64,000 nucleotides of DNA from Pseudomonas fortuita. Its GTDB lineage: Bacteria; Pseudomonadota; Gammaproteobacteria; Pseudomonadales; Pseudomonadaceae. Each line of letters opens with the position of its first letter. Within the stretch, counting starts at the first letter, position 1. Position numbers and translations under genes: made by a program. Under the pieces are notes generated by a model that worked only from the letters and a program-made list of their open reading frames with translations, was not told the DNA's origin and did not search any database. The stretch spans positions 2,707,501 to 2,771,500 of the forward strand of contig NZ_CP114035.2 of NCBI RefSeq assembly GCF_026898135.2, written 5' to 3'. Below are positions 19,134 to 27,529 of this stretch, in pieces.

Positions 19134-19684
19134 GAGCGTGGTCCTCCACGGCTGGACGTGGCGGCTTCAAGGCGCTGCCAGTGCAGGCTGAACTGCGTGC
19201 GGTAGCGCGCCGCCGGGGGCCCTCCCGCAGGCCGGTGATAGTGGCCTGCGGCAATGACCCAGTCACCGACGTCGGCGTAGTGCGCGCGCAACAGATCGGC
19301 GGTGACGGCGAGGTTGGCGCGCGGATCGAGGGCATCGCAGGCGGTGGGATAGCGCTCCGGGTGATAACCCAGGTTGATCTGGCCCAGGCCGACATCGATG
19401 CGCTTGGGATCATGGCGGGTGAGCGCCGCTTTGAGTGCGCTGCAAGCCTGGTCACGGGTGGCGAAGCGCTGTGGCGTACCGGCCACATTCAAGGTCCACG
19501 GCCAGGGCAGAAGCCGCCCACGCAACGGTGTGCCGCTCTCTTGCTGGGCAATGGCGAACAACACCGAGGCCGGGATGCCGGCCTGGGCTGCGGCCAACTG
19601 GTAGGCCGGCGGAGGCAGGCCGCCTGCTTGGGCCGCCGTCACTCCCATCAGGGTCAGGGCGAGGGTCAATCGACGCGCTGCCAT
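19130..19684 (-). CDS. Lytic transglycosylase-like (SLT domain) ICE protein
   Basis: Small exported murein-cleaving enzyme of 184 residues, expected to open peptidoglycan for the conjugative channel. A signal peptide (LTLALTLMGVTAAQA) precedes an SLT fold: the catalytic glutamate lies in LFAIAQQESGTPL, with the supporting motifs VGLGQINLGYHPERY and ADLLRAHYADVGDWVIAAGHY. It overlaps the TIGR03759 gene by 19 bases and is translationally coupled to the next gene. VirB1-type enzymes of this size are usual in ICEs. Confidence 0.85.
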   Translation of the reverse strand: MAARRLTLALTLMGVTAAQAGGLPPPAYQLAAAQAGIPASVLFAIAQQESGTPLRGRLLPWPWTLNVAGTPQRFATRDQACSALKAALTRHDPKRIDVGLGQINLGYHPERYPTACDALDPRANLAVTADLLRAHYADVGDWVIAAGHYHRPAGGPPAARYRTQFSLHWQRLEAATSSRGGPRS

Positions 19685-20382
19685 TTCCCTTCCACCTGTT
19701 GAAAGCGCGCGGGCAAGGTGCGGCTGGCGCCGAGGGCGAACCAGCGGCCACGGTCATGATTGAGGGTGACCTGGCCGCTGCCAACCTGGGCAGGGGTAAT
19801 GCCCACCTTGCGCGCCCATTGGCGAATGCGCGCATCATCGCCCTGGCTGCCCACCAGATAGATGTCCAAGTGGGCGCCCGTGCTCAGCCATTGGCGGAGG
19901 CTGGCCTCACAGGTCGAACACGGATCTTCCACAAACACCGCATAGCGCGGGTTGCTCGACGGAGGGATTGCATCGCTCAATCCCTGTACCGGCCGCAGCC
20001 CTGGGAACAACCGCCCCCAGGCAGCAGAGTAGGCTTTTTGATAGGCCAGTTCGCGCTCGGCACGTTTGGCTTCGAGTCGCACCTGCAGCTCGGCGTAACG
20101 CTGGCGCTCCTGGTCCGAGTCGGCTTCCACGCCCAGGGTGGTCAGCGGATCGAGGTGCGGTGACCAGTACTGACGGGGACCGCTCTGCAGGCGCTCGAAC
20201 TTGGACCATTCGTCGTCGGTCAGGCCCCAGGCCTTGGCCTGTGCTGCAGATCGCGCTTGCTGCAGCGCGGCCTGCTCGCTGGACTGCTGCTGCGTTTCGA
20301 CCGTGGCTGGGGCACTCCATCCCGATCCCGACACCAGGCAGATGGGGAATAGGAGCAACGAGAGACTGATGAAACGGACCAT
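19666..20382 (-). CDS. ICE protein, PFL_4693/TIGR03759 family
   Basis: Exported protein of 238 residues. Signal peptide (ISLSLLLFPICLVSGSGWSA), then the family block AWGLTDDEWSKFERLQSGPR and QYWSPHLDPLTTLGVEA, then a thioredoxin-like half with FVEDPCSTCEASLRQWL. The CSTC pair suggests disulfide chemistry or a structural disulfide in the periplasm. The ATG at 20382 is chosen over a GTG two codons upstream because GAGG is correctly spaced. Function unknown, conserved in the transfer region of PFGI-1-type ICEs. Confidence 0.85.
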   Translation of the reverse strand: MVRFISLSLLLFPICLVSGSGWSAPATVETQQQSSEQAALQQARSAAQAKAWGLTDDEWSKFERLQSGPRQYWSPHLDPLTTLGVEADSDQERQRYAELQVRLEAKRAERELAYQKAYSAAWGRLFPGLRPVQGLSDAIPPSSNPRYAVFVEDPCSTCEASLRQWLSTGAHLDIYLVGSQGDDARIRQWARKVGITPAQVGSGQVTLNHDRGRWFALGASRTLPARFQQVEGKWQRVD

Positions 20383-20392
20383 ATGCACCTCG

Positions 20393-21061
20393 TCATGGCA
20401 GGGGCAGCGAACGTTCGCCGAGGCCAGGCACCTGGAACACGGCCTGGTTCCGGCGAATGGCCTTAAGCTGCCAGTCGTTCAAGCTGTCACCGGGCTGCAG
20501 CAGGTGGACGGTCGACAGGGCATGCGCGCCGGCCGGTTGAGCCGAGACAAACCGAAGGTCGCCTCGGGTCTCGACACCCAGCAAGGTGAATGGCGGCGTC
20601 GGGGTTTGGGTTTTGGCGGCCGGTTTGGCGGGGGCTGCAGGCTGGGGTTGTGTGGATGGCGCAACCGGGCGAGCCTCGAGGGCGTGGACGGCGGTTTCGG
20701 CGTTGCCCATGCGCTGTTCCAGCGCGGCCAGGTCGGCCTTGGTCGGACCCAGCGGCACCGCTTCAATGGACTTGAGCGAAGCGTTCACCTCATCCAGCTG
20801 TTTGCTCAACGCCGCGAAGGTCGCGTCCTGCTGGCGCTGGTGCTCGCCCAGCGCGTTCACTTGCGCTGGGAGTGCCGCAAGGTCGGCGCTGAGTGCATCG
20901 AGGTCCCGCCACAGCGCCGGTACTGGATCGGCTGGCGCATTTTCCGCAGCGACTAGGAGCCTGGCCAGTTGCTGCTGGTGGTTGTAGGTCGTGGCGGCGA
21001 GTACTGCGGCGCCGAGGCACAGGGCCCCGAGCACCAGGGCCTGAAAGTGATGGACCTTCAT
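20393..21061 (-). CDS. ICE hypothetical protein, single-pass membrane with coiled coil
   Basis: A 222-residue protein with one N-terminal transmembrane helix (LVLGALCLGAAVLAATTY), a helical region of about 90 residues with coiled-coil character (LSADLAALPAQVNALGEHQR), a Pro/Ala-rich linker, and a compact C-terminal domain (TLLGVETRGDLRFVSAQP, LQPGDSLNDWQLKAI). The architecture resembles PilP/PilO-type or TraB-like connector proteins, but I cannot name a family. It overlaps the PilL-like gene by ATGA, so it belongs to the pilus/transfer operon. Confidence 0.7.
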   Translation of the reverse strand: MKVHHFQALVLGALCLGAAVLAATTYNHQQQLARLLVAAENAPADPVPALWRDLDALSADLAALPAQVNALGEHQRQQDATFAALSKQLDEVNASLKSIEAVPLGPTKADLAALEQRMGNAETAVHALEARPVAPSTQPQPAAPAKPAAKTQTPTPPFTLLGVETRGDLRFVSAQPAGAHALSTVHLLQPGDSLNDWQLKAIRRNQAVFQVPGLGERSLPLP

Positions 21062-21576
21062 GGCGCGATCTCCAGGGGCGGGCGAGGTGGGGCGGGCACC
21101 GGTGCGCGAAGGGCGTAACACACGCTGCGTTCGACCGGGTCGATCATGAGTCGCCAGGCCGGGCCGCCGAGGATGGTCAAGGCGTCCAGCAGCGCCATCG
21201 GCCCGAGTTGGTGCTGCACGGCCGGCAGGGGGCGGCTGAACAAGGTCGTGACCTCGGCGCGGTTGGTGCAGAGCGAGTAGCCCGAGCGCTGCAACACGTG
21301 GCGCAACGCATCACCGACCGTCGCATGCAGCGCCGGTGAAATCTGCACGGTGATGAGCTGGAATAAGGGCTGGCGTTGTTCCAGCGTCGGTCGCGTGCTG
21401 ACCAGGGTGTAGCGGTCCTGGCGGACCCACGCCGGTGATTCTGACAACGGCTTGGACGGGGTGGCCGGAGCTGGTACGGCTTTGGCTGGCGCTTTCGATG
21501 GGGTGATGGCAGGCGACGTGTTGCAACCCGCCAGCGCGAGCATCAGGACAAGGTAAGGAAGTGCGGGCGTGTGCAT
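21058..21576 (-). CDS. pilL: PilL-like lipoprotein of ICE transfer region (TIGR03748)
   Basis: Outer-membrane-associated lipoprotein of 172 residues. The lipobox LALAGC places the acylated cysteine at residue 18. The remainder matches the conserved PilL N-terminal domain of integrative elements (DRYTLVSTRPTLEQRQPL, AVQHQLGPMALLDALTILGG, WRLMIDPVERSVCY). Start 21576 is chosen because it puts a signal sequence at the N-terminus; a longer reading has no signal. In PFGI-1-type ICEs pilL opens the pilus/transfer block, as it does here after a terminator. Confidence 0.8.
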   Translation of the reverse strand: MHTPALPYLVLMLALAGCNTSPAITPSKAPAKAVPAPATPSKPLSESPAWVRQDRYTLVSTRPTLEQRQPLFQLITVQISPALHATVGDALRHVLQRSGYSLCTNRAEVTTLFSRPLPAVQHQLGPMALLDALTILGGPAWRLMIDPVERSVCYALRAPVPAPPRPPLEIAP

Positions 21577-21677
21577 GAGCAGGTCTCGACAGATGTTGCC
21601 GACACCTTGGCAACACGCGCGAGGTGCACCCACTGAAAAACCGAAGTTCCCCGTCCGGGTTATCAGGCTTAGTCCAT

Positions 21678-21703
21678 AAAAAAGGCGCCCAGCAGGGCGC
21701 CTT
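21678..21703 (-). terminator. Rho-independent terminator
   Basis: On the minus strand AAGGCGCCC - loop TGCT - GGGCGCCTT is followed by a run of T. The nine-base stem is perfect. It lies immediately after the stop of the 21707-22423 gene and separates the radC-side genes from the pilL/traD operon. Confidence 0.85.
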
Positions 21704-21706
21704 AGG

Positions 21707-22423
21707 TCAATCGTCAGCAAACACTGGCAGTCCTGCCAGCGGGGCTGCATCAGGGTCAAACACCAGGAAGCGCGTGTCGGCCTGGCCGGCCAGCAACAAC
21801 AGGGTCATCAACACCGGCGGTACCTGTTCATCCAACAGGCGGATGCAGACGTCCGCCGCTGAGCAACCGGGACCTTCCACGTGGGCGCTGCGGTGCCAGG
21901 GTGTGGAGTACAGCTTGCAGCCGACGGAGCGGTTGCTGACCAATGAGAAACATTCAAAGAAGCCCGCCGGTCGTTCGGAGCGGGCAAGCTGCTGAAGGTA
22001 GGCGTACTCGTCGGCCGGTAGGTGAGATGTGCTGATCTCCCAGCTGCGGCTGTACTGGCCGGTGGCAAAGGACAGCTGCTGCATCAGGTGTTCGGCAGCT
22101 TTCCGGGTGGGAAGGTCGCAGAGGTGCACCGAGCCACTCAACTGCTTGGCGGTGACCTGGTACAGCACGGTGCTGACCACGCTGTCCGCGGGCAACTGCA
22201 TGCGAAGGAAACCCGAGACATCCTGGCCTTCCGTGATGACGGCGCAATCGTCATCGAACACGCAGGCCTGAGAGTTGATGTGATCGTCGTTCAACTCCAG
22301 CTGGGCGGTGTGCAAGGGGCGATAGCAGGGCGGGCACTGGTCGTCGTAGTGGATCTGAACCACGCGCTTGCAGGCAAATGCATGAAAACCGCGGGCAAAC
22401 GGGTTGGGGGTTGAGGTGAGCAT
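21707..22423 (-). CDS. ICE hypothetical protein with cysteine-rich segments
   Basis: Soluble protein of 238 residues that I cannot place in a family. Near the N-terminus it has VQIHYDDQCPPCYRPLHTAQ, with a CPPC pair that could bind metal. Further on come QACVFDDDCAVI and a C-terminal half reading GCSAADVCIRLLDEQVPP and DTRFLVFDPDAAPL. The start at 22423 has GGAG upstream. It lies between a frameshifted radC and a strong terminator, a position usually occupied by accessory genes in these elements. Confidence 0.6.
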   Translation of the reverse strand: MLTSTPNPFARGFHAFACKRVVQIHYDDQCPPCYRPLHTAQLELNDDHINSQACVFDDDCAVITEGQDVSGFLRMQLPADSVVSTVLYQVTAKQLSGSVHLCDLPTRKAAEHLMQQLSFATGQYSRSWEISTSHLPADEYAYLQQLARSERPAGFFECFSLVSNRSVGCKLYSTPWHRSAHVEGPGCSAADVCIRLLDEQVPPVLMTLLLLAGQADTRFLVFDPDAAPLAGLPVFADD

Positions 22424-22483
22424 GATGGCGCTCCAATTAAAAGAGAACGCCACCCCATGCAGGCGGTGGCGGGTGGGGGAGGG

Positions 22484-22977
22484 TTAAATCCAGCCGTATT
22501 CGGCCAGGGAGAGGGGCTGACCTTCTCCGACGATGATGTGGTCCAGAACGCGGACCTCGACCAGCGCCAGGATTTCGATCAGGCGCGCCGTCAGCACGCG
22601 GTCGGCGCCGCTGGGCTCGGGGGAGCCGGAAGGGTGGTTGTGGCTGAGGATAACTGCGGCGGCGTTGTGTGCCAGTGCCTTGACCACCACTTCACGGGAT
22701 ACACCGAAGCCCCATCGATGCTGCCGAAAAACAACACCTCGAAGTCCAGCACGCGGTGCTGGGAATCGAGGTACAGCAGGGCAAACACCTCGTGGTGATA
22801 AGGCGCCAAGCGCAGCTTCAGGTAAGAGGCGGCGTCGGCCGGCGTGATGAGGACTTCGCCGCGTTGGAAGTAGCGTTGGTCCAACAGCTGCAGGGCTTCG
22901 TTGATCAGTGCATCTTCGTGGGCGCGCTGGGTCAGGACGGGGTCGAGGGGCTCGACCAGGGTCAATGGCGTGTTCAT
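22484..22977 (-). pseudogene. radC: RadC/JAB-domain protein, frameshifted
   Basis: RadC-type JAB/MPN domain protein (about 164 residues if repaired), a family common on ICEs and annotated as a DNA-repair-associated metalloprotease-like fold. The N-terminal part reads to [17 protein letters not shown] and then leaves frame. The other frame resumes exactly at [20 protein letters not shown] with the JAMM-type [14 protein letters not shown] metal site. The break is at the G-run 22696-22698 (+ strand): adding one C on the coding strand restores PREVVVKAL. It is therefore a one-base loss in a homopolymer, either genuine decay or a sequencing error. Start 22977 has GAGG upstream. Confidence 0.85.
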
Positions 22978-23039
22978 GAGCAAAGCCTCATATGCAGGAG
23001 CGCTCCGGGAGGAGGCCCCAAGTGGGTGAGATCAGGCGG

Positions 23040-23297
23040 TCACAGGCGGGTGAACCGATGGCGAGTGCCGTGCAACGGTGAGTGGCAGCTTTCGCAGGGG
23101 CGGGTGGAGAACGAGTCGATGCCGATGCCGGTGTCCGGATCGAAATCGGCGCTGAACGGCAGCAACGCTTGCACTGCCTCACGTATCTGCGCGATTCGCT
23201 CGTCAACTTCGGCCTCGCTGTAGTACAGCGACAAGGTGCTGAAGTCGTCGTAAGCCACCGCCTGCAGGCAGTCTTCGCAGAGCCAGAAGCTTTCCAT
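23040..23297 (-). CDS. Small ICE protein with two CxxC motifs
   Basis: An 85-residue protein with CEDC near the N-terminus (residues 7-10) and CESCH near the C-terminus, a pairing suggestive of one zinc site, and an acidic middle (SEAEVDERIAQIREAVQALL). The start ATG at 23297 has GGAGG at ideal spacing, which supports real translation. It sits between radC and the STY4534 gene, as small hypothetical genes do in related ICEs. Function unknown. Confidence 0.65.
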   Translation of the reverse strand: MESFWLCEDCLQAVAYDDFSTLSLYYSEAEVDERIAQIREAVQALLPFSADFDPDTGIGIDSFSTRPCESCHSPLHGTRHRFTRL

Positions 23298-23317
23298 GAC
23301 AACCTCCGACGTGAATG

Positions 23318-23349
23318 AACAACAGGCGCTCCCAAGAGCGCCTGTTGTT
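23318..23349 (-). terminator. Perfect 14-bp hairpin, probable terminator
   Basis: AACAACAGGCGCTC pairs perfectly with GAGCGCCTGTTGTT around a CCAA loop. It lies 16 bases after the stop of the STY4534 gene on the minus strand. The T-tract is short, so termination may be partial and the downstream 85-residue gene may rely on read-through. Confidence 0.6.
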
Positions 23350-23364
23350 GGCGGTCAAACTGCC

Positions 23365-23904
23365 TCAGGCAGATTGAGCTGCTGCGGTGGAGTTACGGGG
23401 GGCGGTTGGAGTTGGCTGGCGCTGATCGGAGTCACCGTCAGTGTTTGCCTTGTCCCCATCCGCCTCAGCAGGTTCCATCGCGTCAGAGGCAGCGTCGGTG
23501 CGGGCGGGCGCACGGTAGCTGAACTGGCCATCGACCTTGATCCACTCGATGAAGATCAGGCGGCCCTTGAGGCTGGCGCCGGGTTGACCCTTGCGTTCGC
23601 CTTTCTCGTACAGGAAGGGATCCACCCAGAGGTCGCCGATGCGAAACGCGATGAGGACCTTGCGTTCAGCGCGGACGTCTTCGAGGTGCTCACGGATCAG
23701 CCGTTCGGCTTCGCCGCCAGCGACTTTGCAGTCGAAGCGGGTGTACTCGACGTCGTCCGAGGCACCGTGCAAGGCAGCGATGTCACAGGCCATGAACGCT
23801 TGGCCGCGGCGAACCGGGACTTCGCGGACACGGTTCAGGTAACCGATGCCTTGGGTGTGCAGGTTGAAGTAGGTGGTGGGGGCGTTATTGCTTGCGGTGG
23901 CCAT
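23365..23904 (-). CDS. STY4534 family ICE replication protein (DUF3577)
   Basis: Protein of 179 residues of the DUF3577 family carried by SPI-7/PFGI-1-type elements and annotated as replication-associated. The recognisable core is TTYFNLHTQGIGYLNRVREV, GQAFMACDIAALHG, YTRFDCKVAGGEAERLI and FRIGDLWVDPFLYEKGERKG; the tail is acidic, Gln/Pro-rich and disordered. The ATG at 23904 has AGGAGA in front, excluding the longer reading. A long non-coding segment with many inverted repeats lies directly upstream. Confidence 0.85.
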   Translation of the reverse strand: MATASNNAPTTYFNLHTQGIGYLNRVREVPVRRGQAFMACDIAALHGASDDVEYTRFDCKVAGGEAERLIREHLEDVRAERKVLIAFRIGDLWVDPFLYEKGERKGQPGASLKGRLIFIEWIKVDGQFSYRAPARTDAASDAMEPAEADGDKANTDGDSDQRQPTPTAPRNSTAAAQSA

Positions 23905-24648
23905 GGTGGATCTCCTGTTCAGCAGAAACGCGGACAACCACCGGCCCTGGCGGCTGGTGAGTTCCGCAAGGGTGAGGGTGCAAACACATGATCGGTAGAG
24001 AGGGCGCTCATCACCGACAGGTCGGTGACCGTGCGAGCTGCCGAGCGCGAGTCGCACTTGGGGAGAACCACCCGAAGCGGGCGCAGCCTTCAAGGTTCTG
24101 GCGGCCTGGGAGCTGTCAACGACAGCGGTGTGCAGCTCATCTATAAAACGCCGCAGAACCCCCGTCAACCGGGGATTTGCGGCGGTTTGGGCGGGTGGCA
24201 ATCAGTGGCTTCCGGTGGATTCTCGGCGGCGAAAAAATAGCCCGACGGTCATCAGGCTAGGAAGAAGTGGACCACCTTTGATCCGGCGATGTGACACCGG
24301 AGTTCGTCGCAAACTCTCCGCTGTCGATCCACCGGGATCAACCGACCCTTGTCGTGGCCTAGGTCGGAATCAACTGGCACGCATCCGCGCACAAAAGGTG
24401 CCCAGTGTTTCGCCGGCGGGCACCGGAGCTGAGCATCGCCGCCGAAGCGGATGACCCTTGAGGCCTGGCACAAGCCGCATGGGTCATCCACCTAGGAGAC
24501 TTGGAACGCTGAGAAGTTATCCGCAAAGGCGGTGAAGGATGGCTCCGAACTCTACGAGTCTGACCGAGCTGCCCGGAGCGAATCGGTCTGGGGTCGCCAA
24601 GTGGCGTGGGGCAACTTCACTACACCAGCGCGGCGGTGCGGCGTCAAG
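23905..24648. repeat. Long non-coding ICE segment with multiple inverted repeats
   Basis: About 740 bases between STY4534 and topB with no convincing gene but several hairpin-forming repeats. A GC-rich arm pair spans 24147-24190 (CGCCGCA/TGCGGCG around CCCCCG/CCGGGG). GGTGCCC/GGGCACC lies at 24397-24403 and 24418-24424. A perfect nine-base pair GGATGACCC/GGGTCATCC lies at 24449-24457 and 24481-24489, with a nested GGC/GCC inside. The strong STY4534 ribosome-binding site is at its left edge. Candidates are a structured 5' leader, an RNA gene or an element origin; I cannot decide between these. Confidence 0.5.
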
Positions 24649-26615
24649 TCATGTCTTCTTCGGGCGCTTGGCTTTAGTTACCGGCTTGGTGCCCTTGCAG
24701 TCCGGGTAGCGGATGCAGGACCAGAAGCTGCCAGTACGGCCTTTGCGCTGGCGCATGCCGCTGCAACACACCGGGCAGAGCGGTCCCTTCGATGGGGGCG
24801 GCTGCAGGGTGAGCGAGGCGTTGCTGCGCACCAAGCGGGTCAGCCACTGCGACTGCTTGGCTAGAAAGGTCTCGACGCTCAACTGGCCCGACTCAATTCG
24901 GCCCAAAGCCTGCTCCCATAGCGCCGTCAGCACCGGATCGGCCACTTCCGCTGGCACTGCTTCGATCAGGGTGTGCGCCGCGGCTGAGGCGGCCAGGCTG
25001 CGTTTCTTCTTGGTCAGATAACCGTGGTCGATCAGCCCCTGAATGATGGCCGCGCGGGTGGCTTCGGTGCCGAGGCCGCAGCTCTCCCTGAGCGTCTGCT
25101 TGAGCCGCAGATCGGCCACCTGGTTGGCGATGGTTTTCATCGCCTTGACCAGCGTGCCCTCGGTGTAGGCCTTGGGGGGTGTGTGCGTTGGATAATGGCG
25201 GCGGCGTCAGTCAGCGCCACCGAAACGGATTCTCGAAGTGTGGGTAGCCGTTGAGTCTGCTCGCCGGGCTCATTGCCGTGGGTTTCGTTGATCACCGCTT
25301 TCCAACCGCGCACCAGGATCTGCTTGCCCCGGGCCAGTAGCTGGTCGGCCTGGCTGTGCAGCAACACCTGGGTTTTCAGATACTCATGCTCAGGAAGGAA
25401 CTGAGCGAGGTAGCGGGCGCGGATCAGCGCGTAAACTGCCTGCTCGCGCTCAGACAGCTGAGTGAGGTCGAGCTTGATGGCGGTCGGAATGATCCCGTGG
25501 TGCGCGGTGATCTTGCTGCTGTTCCAGGCGCGCGAGCGGCGACACGGATCCAGCGCTTTGATGACCTGACCGAGCGCAGGGCTGGGAGCCACCAGGGCAT
25601 GCAGTATGCGGGGCACCTCATCCAGCATGCTCTCGGGCAGGTAGCCGCAATCGGTGCGCGGGTAGGTCGTGGCCTTGTGGGTTTCGTAGAGGGCTTGGGC
25701 GATCCCCAGCGTTTCCTGGGCGCCGAGCCCGAGCTTGGCCGAGCAGACTTCTTGCAGGGTGCCGAGATCAAACGGCAGTGGCGGCCCTTCGCGGACGTGT
25801 TCCACCTCGATGGTGCCAATACGGGCCGTTCCGTGTTGGCTCAGGCGCAGTGCAGCTTGCCTGGCGGCCGCTTCATCAAGGCAGCGGCCCTCATCGTCGC
25901 AGACCGAAGCCGGAGGTTGCCAGCTGGCTTTGAAACTAACACCGTCTGCCACCAACTGGGCGTCGACGTTCCAGAAGGGGTGCGGCACAAAGCTCGCGAT
26001 GGCCCGGTCGCGTTCGACTACCAGGCGCAACGTCGGGGTCTGGACGCGGCCAACCGGCAGCACACCATCAAAGCCGGCGCGGCGGCCGAGCAGGGTGAAC
26101 AGCCGGCTTAGGTTGATGCCCACCAGCCAGTCGGCACGGGAGCGGGCCAGTGCACAGTGGTACAGCGGCAGGGTCTGTTCGCCCGGACGCAAGGCGGCCA
26201 AGGCCCGGCGGATCGAGGCTTCATCCAGGGCGGACAGCCACAGACGCAGGACCGGCCCCTGATACTGACAGCGCTCGAGGATCTCCCGGGCGATCATCTC
26301 GCCCTCGCGGTCAGCATCGGTGGCGATGACCACCTCAGCGCACCTTTGCAGCAGTTGGTCGATCACCTTCAGTTGGCTGGCGACCTTGGGCTTGACCACC
26401 AACTGCCAGTGATCGGGGATGATCGGCAGGTCGTCCAACGACCAGCGTTTGTAATCACCATAGGACTCAGGGGGCGCGGTTTCTAGCAGATGGCCGATGC
26501 ACCAGGTGACGGTGACGTTCTGGCCCTGCAGGTAGCCATCGCCGCGCCAGCTGGCCTGCAGTACTCGGGCGATGTCACGGGCTTGGGACGGTTTCTCGCA
26601 GATGAACAGGCGCAT
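24649..26615 (-). pseudogene. topB: DNA topoisomerase III, frameshifted
   Basis: Type IA topoisomerase of ICEs, about 655 residues if repaired. The first 472 or so residues are intact and hold the TOPRIM domain (LFICEKPSQARDIARVL, ATDADREGEMIARE) and the active-site tyrosine in TTYPRTDCGYLP near residue 316. The frame is lost at RTHPP; the other frame continues as AYTEGTLVKAMKTIANQVAD and ends with a C-terminal zinc ribbon (CPVCCSGMRQRKGRTGSFWSC). The break falls in the G-run 25174-25179 (+ strand), where one extra base restores the expected PPKAYTEGTL. It has the same signature as the radC lesion 2.5 kb away. Confidence 0.9.
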
Positions 26616-26725
26616 ATGCGGGCCCTCTCGGTGGTTTCCGACAGGGTGGGGGTGTGGCCGTGAAGCGCCAGGGTAAAGCCGAAAACGGAGGGATCGGTTC
26701 GACGTTTCAGCGCAGGGCTAAAACC

Positions 26726-27085
26726 TTACTTGCGTTGCGCAAGATGAGTGGCCAGCGTTTGCAGAAACTCCAGGGCGAACTGTTTATCGGCATCGCCCAG
26801 CTCCTTGATGATCGCGGTGATCTGCTGGCCCTGGTCCTGGGGGCGAGGACTGATGGCCAGCAGCAGCTCATCGACGGGGCAGCCATACAGGTCAGCCAAC
26901 TGCAGCAACTTCGTCACGGACAGCTCCACCAGGCCACGCTCCAGACGCGAGACGGCCTCGCCGGTAATGCGCAGGTGTTCGCCGACCTGCTCCTGGGTCA
27001 AACCACGGTCGCGACGGTACTTCGCCAACTGGCGGCCAATGTGATGTGGGCTAGGCTCTTTGACGGGCAACGGGGCGCTCTCCAA
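26726..27085 (-). CDS. XRE-family helix-turn-helix regulator
   Basis: Cro/CI-type DNA-binding protein of 119 residues. The HTH is IGRQLAKYRRDRGLTQEQVG followed by EHLRITGEAVSRLERG, and a short helical C-terminal region may dimerise. The only start in frame is a TTG at 27085; an ATG nearby is in another frame, so the exact start is uncertain. It diverges from the small gene at 27210 and probably controls it or the topB side of the element. Confidence 0.75.
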   Translation of the reverse strand: MESAPLPVKEPSPHHIGRQLAKYRRDRGLTQEQVGEHLRITGEAVSRLERGLVELSVTKLLQLADLYGCPVDELLLAISPRPQDQGQQITAIIKELGDADKQFALEFLQTLATHLAQRK

Positions 27086-27136
27086 TTCGATCCATATGGT
27101 TGACTACCCACCCAAGGATATGAGCGGCTCAGAGAG

Positions 27137-27165
27137 TTGACTGGCAACCCTATGAGGCGTATCAC
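27137..27165 (+). promoter_or_regulatory. Sigma-70 promoter for the 27210 gene
   Basis: TTGACT at 27137-27142 and TATCAC at 27160-27165 are separated by exactly 17 bases. They match the -35 element at five of six and the -10 element at four of six positions. The predicted transcript would start about 38 bases before the TTG start codon at 27210. Confidence 0.5.
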
Positions 27166-27209
27166 GAAAAATAACTGCAGGACCCGCCCGTCCACACGGA
27201 GGCTTCAAC

Positions 27210-27446
27210 TTGCACGGATCCCACCAGAGTGAGGCAGACAAGTTAGCGATCAAGGCCTACGAGCTGTTCATGGCCACGCAACTGGAACCGGAGAATGGGG
27301 AGGCGCGCGCGCACTTGATTGCCTGGGTTCAGGAGAGTCCGGCGCACTGGCGGGCATTCCTTGCCCTGGATCAGTGCCTGACGGAGGTGAAGCAGTTGCT
27401 GGAGAGTGAACGGCGGGGTAAACCCCGACCCAATAGAACGCGCTAG
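27210..27446 (+). CDS. Small helical protein resembling an isolated FecR N-terminal (DUF4880-like) domain
   Basis: A 78-residue protein and the only plus-strand gene in the ICE segment. The core (AYELFMATQLEPENGEARAH, LIAWVQESPAHWRAFLALDQ) resembles the DUF4880 helical domain by which FecR-type anti-sigma factors bind their sigma factor, but there is no membrane segment or periplasmic domain. Translation probably starts at TTG 27210, with GGAGG nine bases upstream; no ATG is available. It has its own promoter-like sequence. Function unknown; the FecR resemblance is by eye and weak. Confidence 0.6.
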   Translation: MHGSHQSEADKLAIKAYELFMATQLEPENGEARAHLIAWVQESPAHWRAFLALDQCLTEVKQLLESERRGKPRPNRTR

Positions 27447-27529
27447 AGGGGCCAGTACTGCTCGCCGGTTGGGCGGCGCAGCCCCTGCGGTATCGCGCAG
27501 GGCGCAGTGATTCCACTGAGTTCCACGGA

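Noticed and set aside
24252..24491. Minus-strand ORF of 79 codons with four cysteines inside the repeat-rich ICE gap
   Set aside because: No Shine-Dalgarno before its ATG, no family resemblance, and its span is covered by inverted repeats that better explain the sequence.
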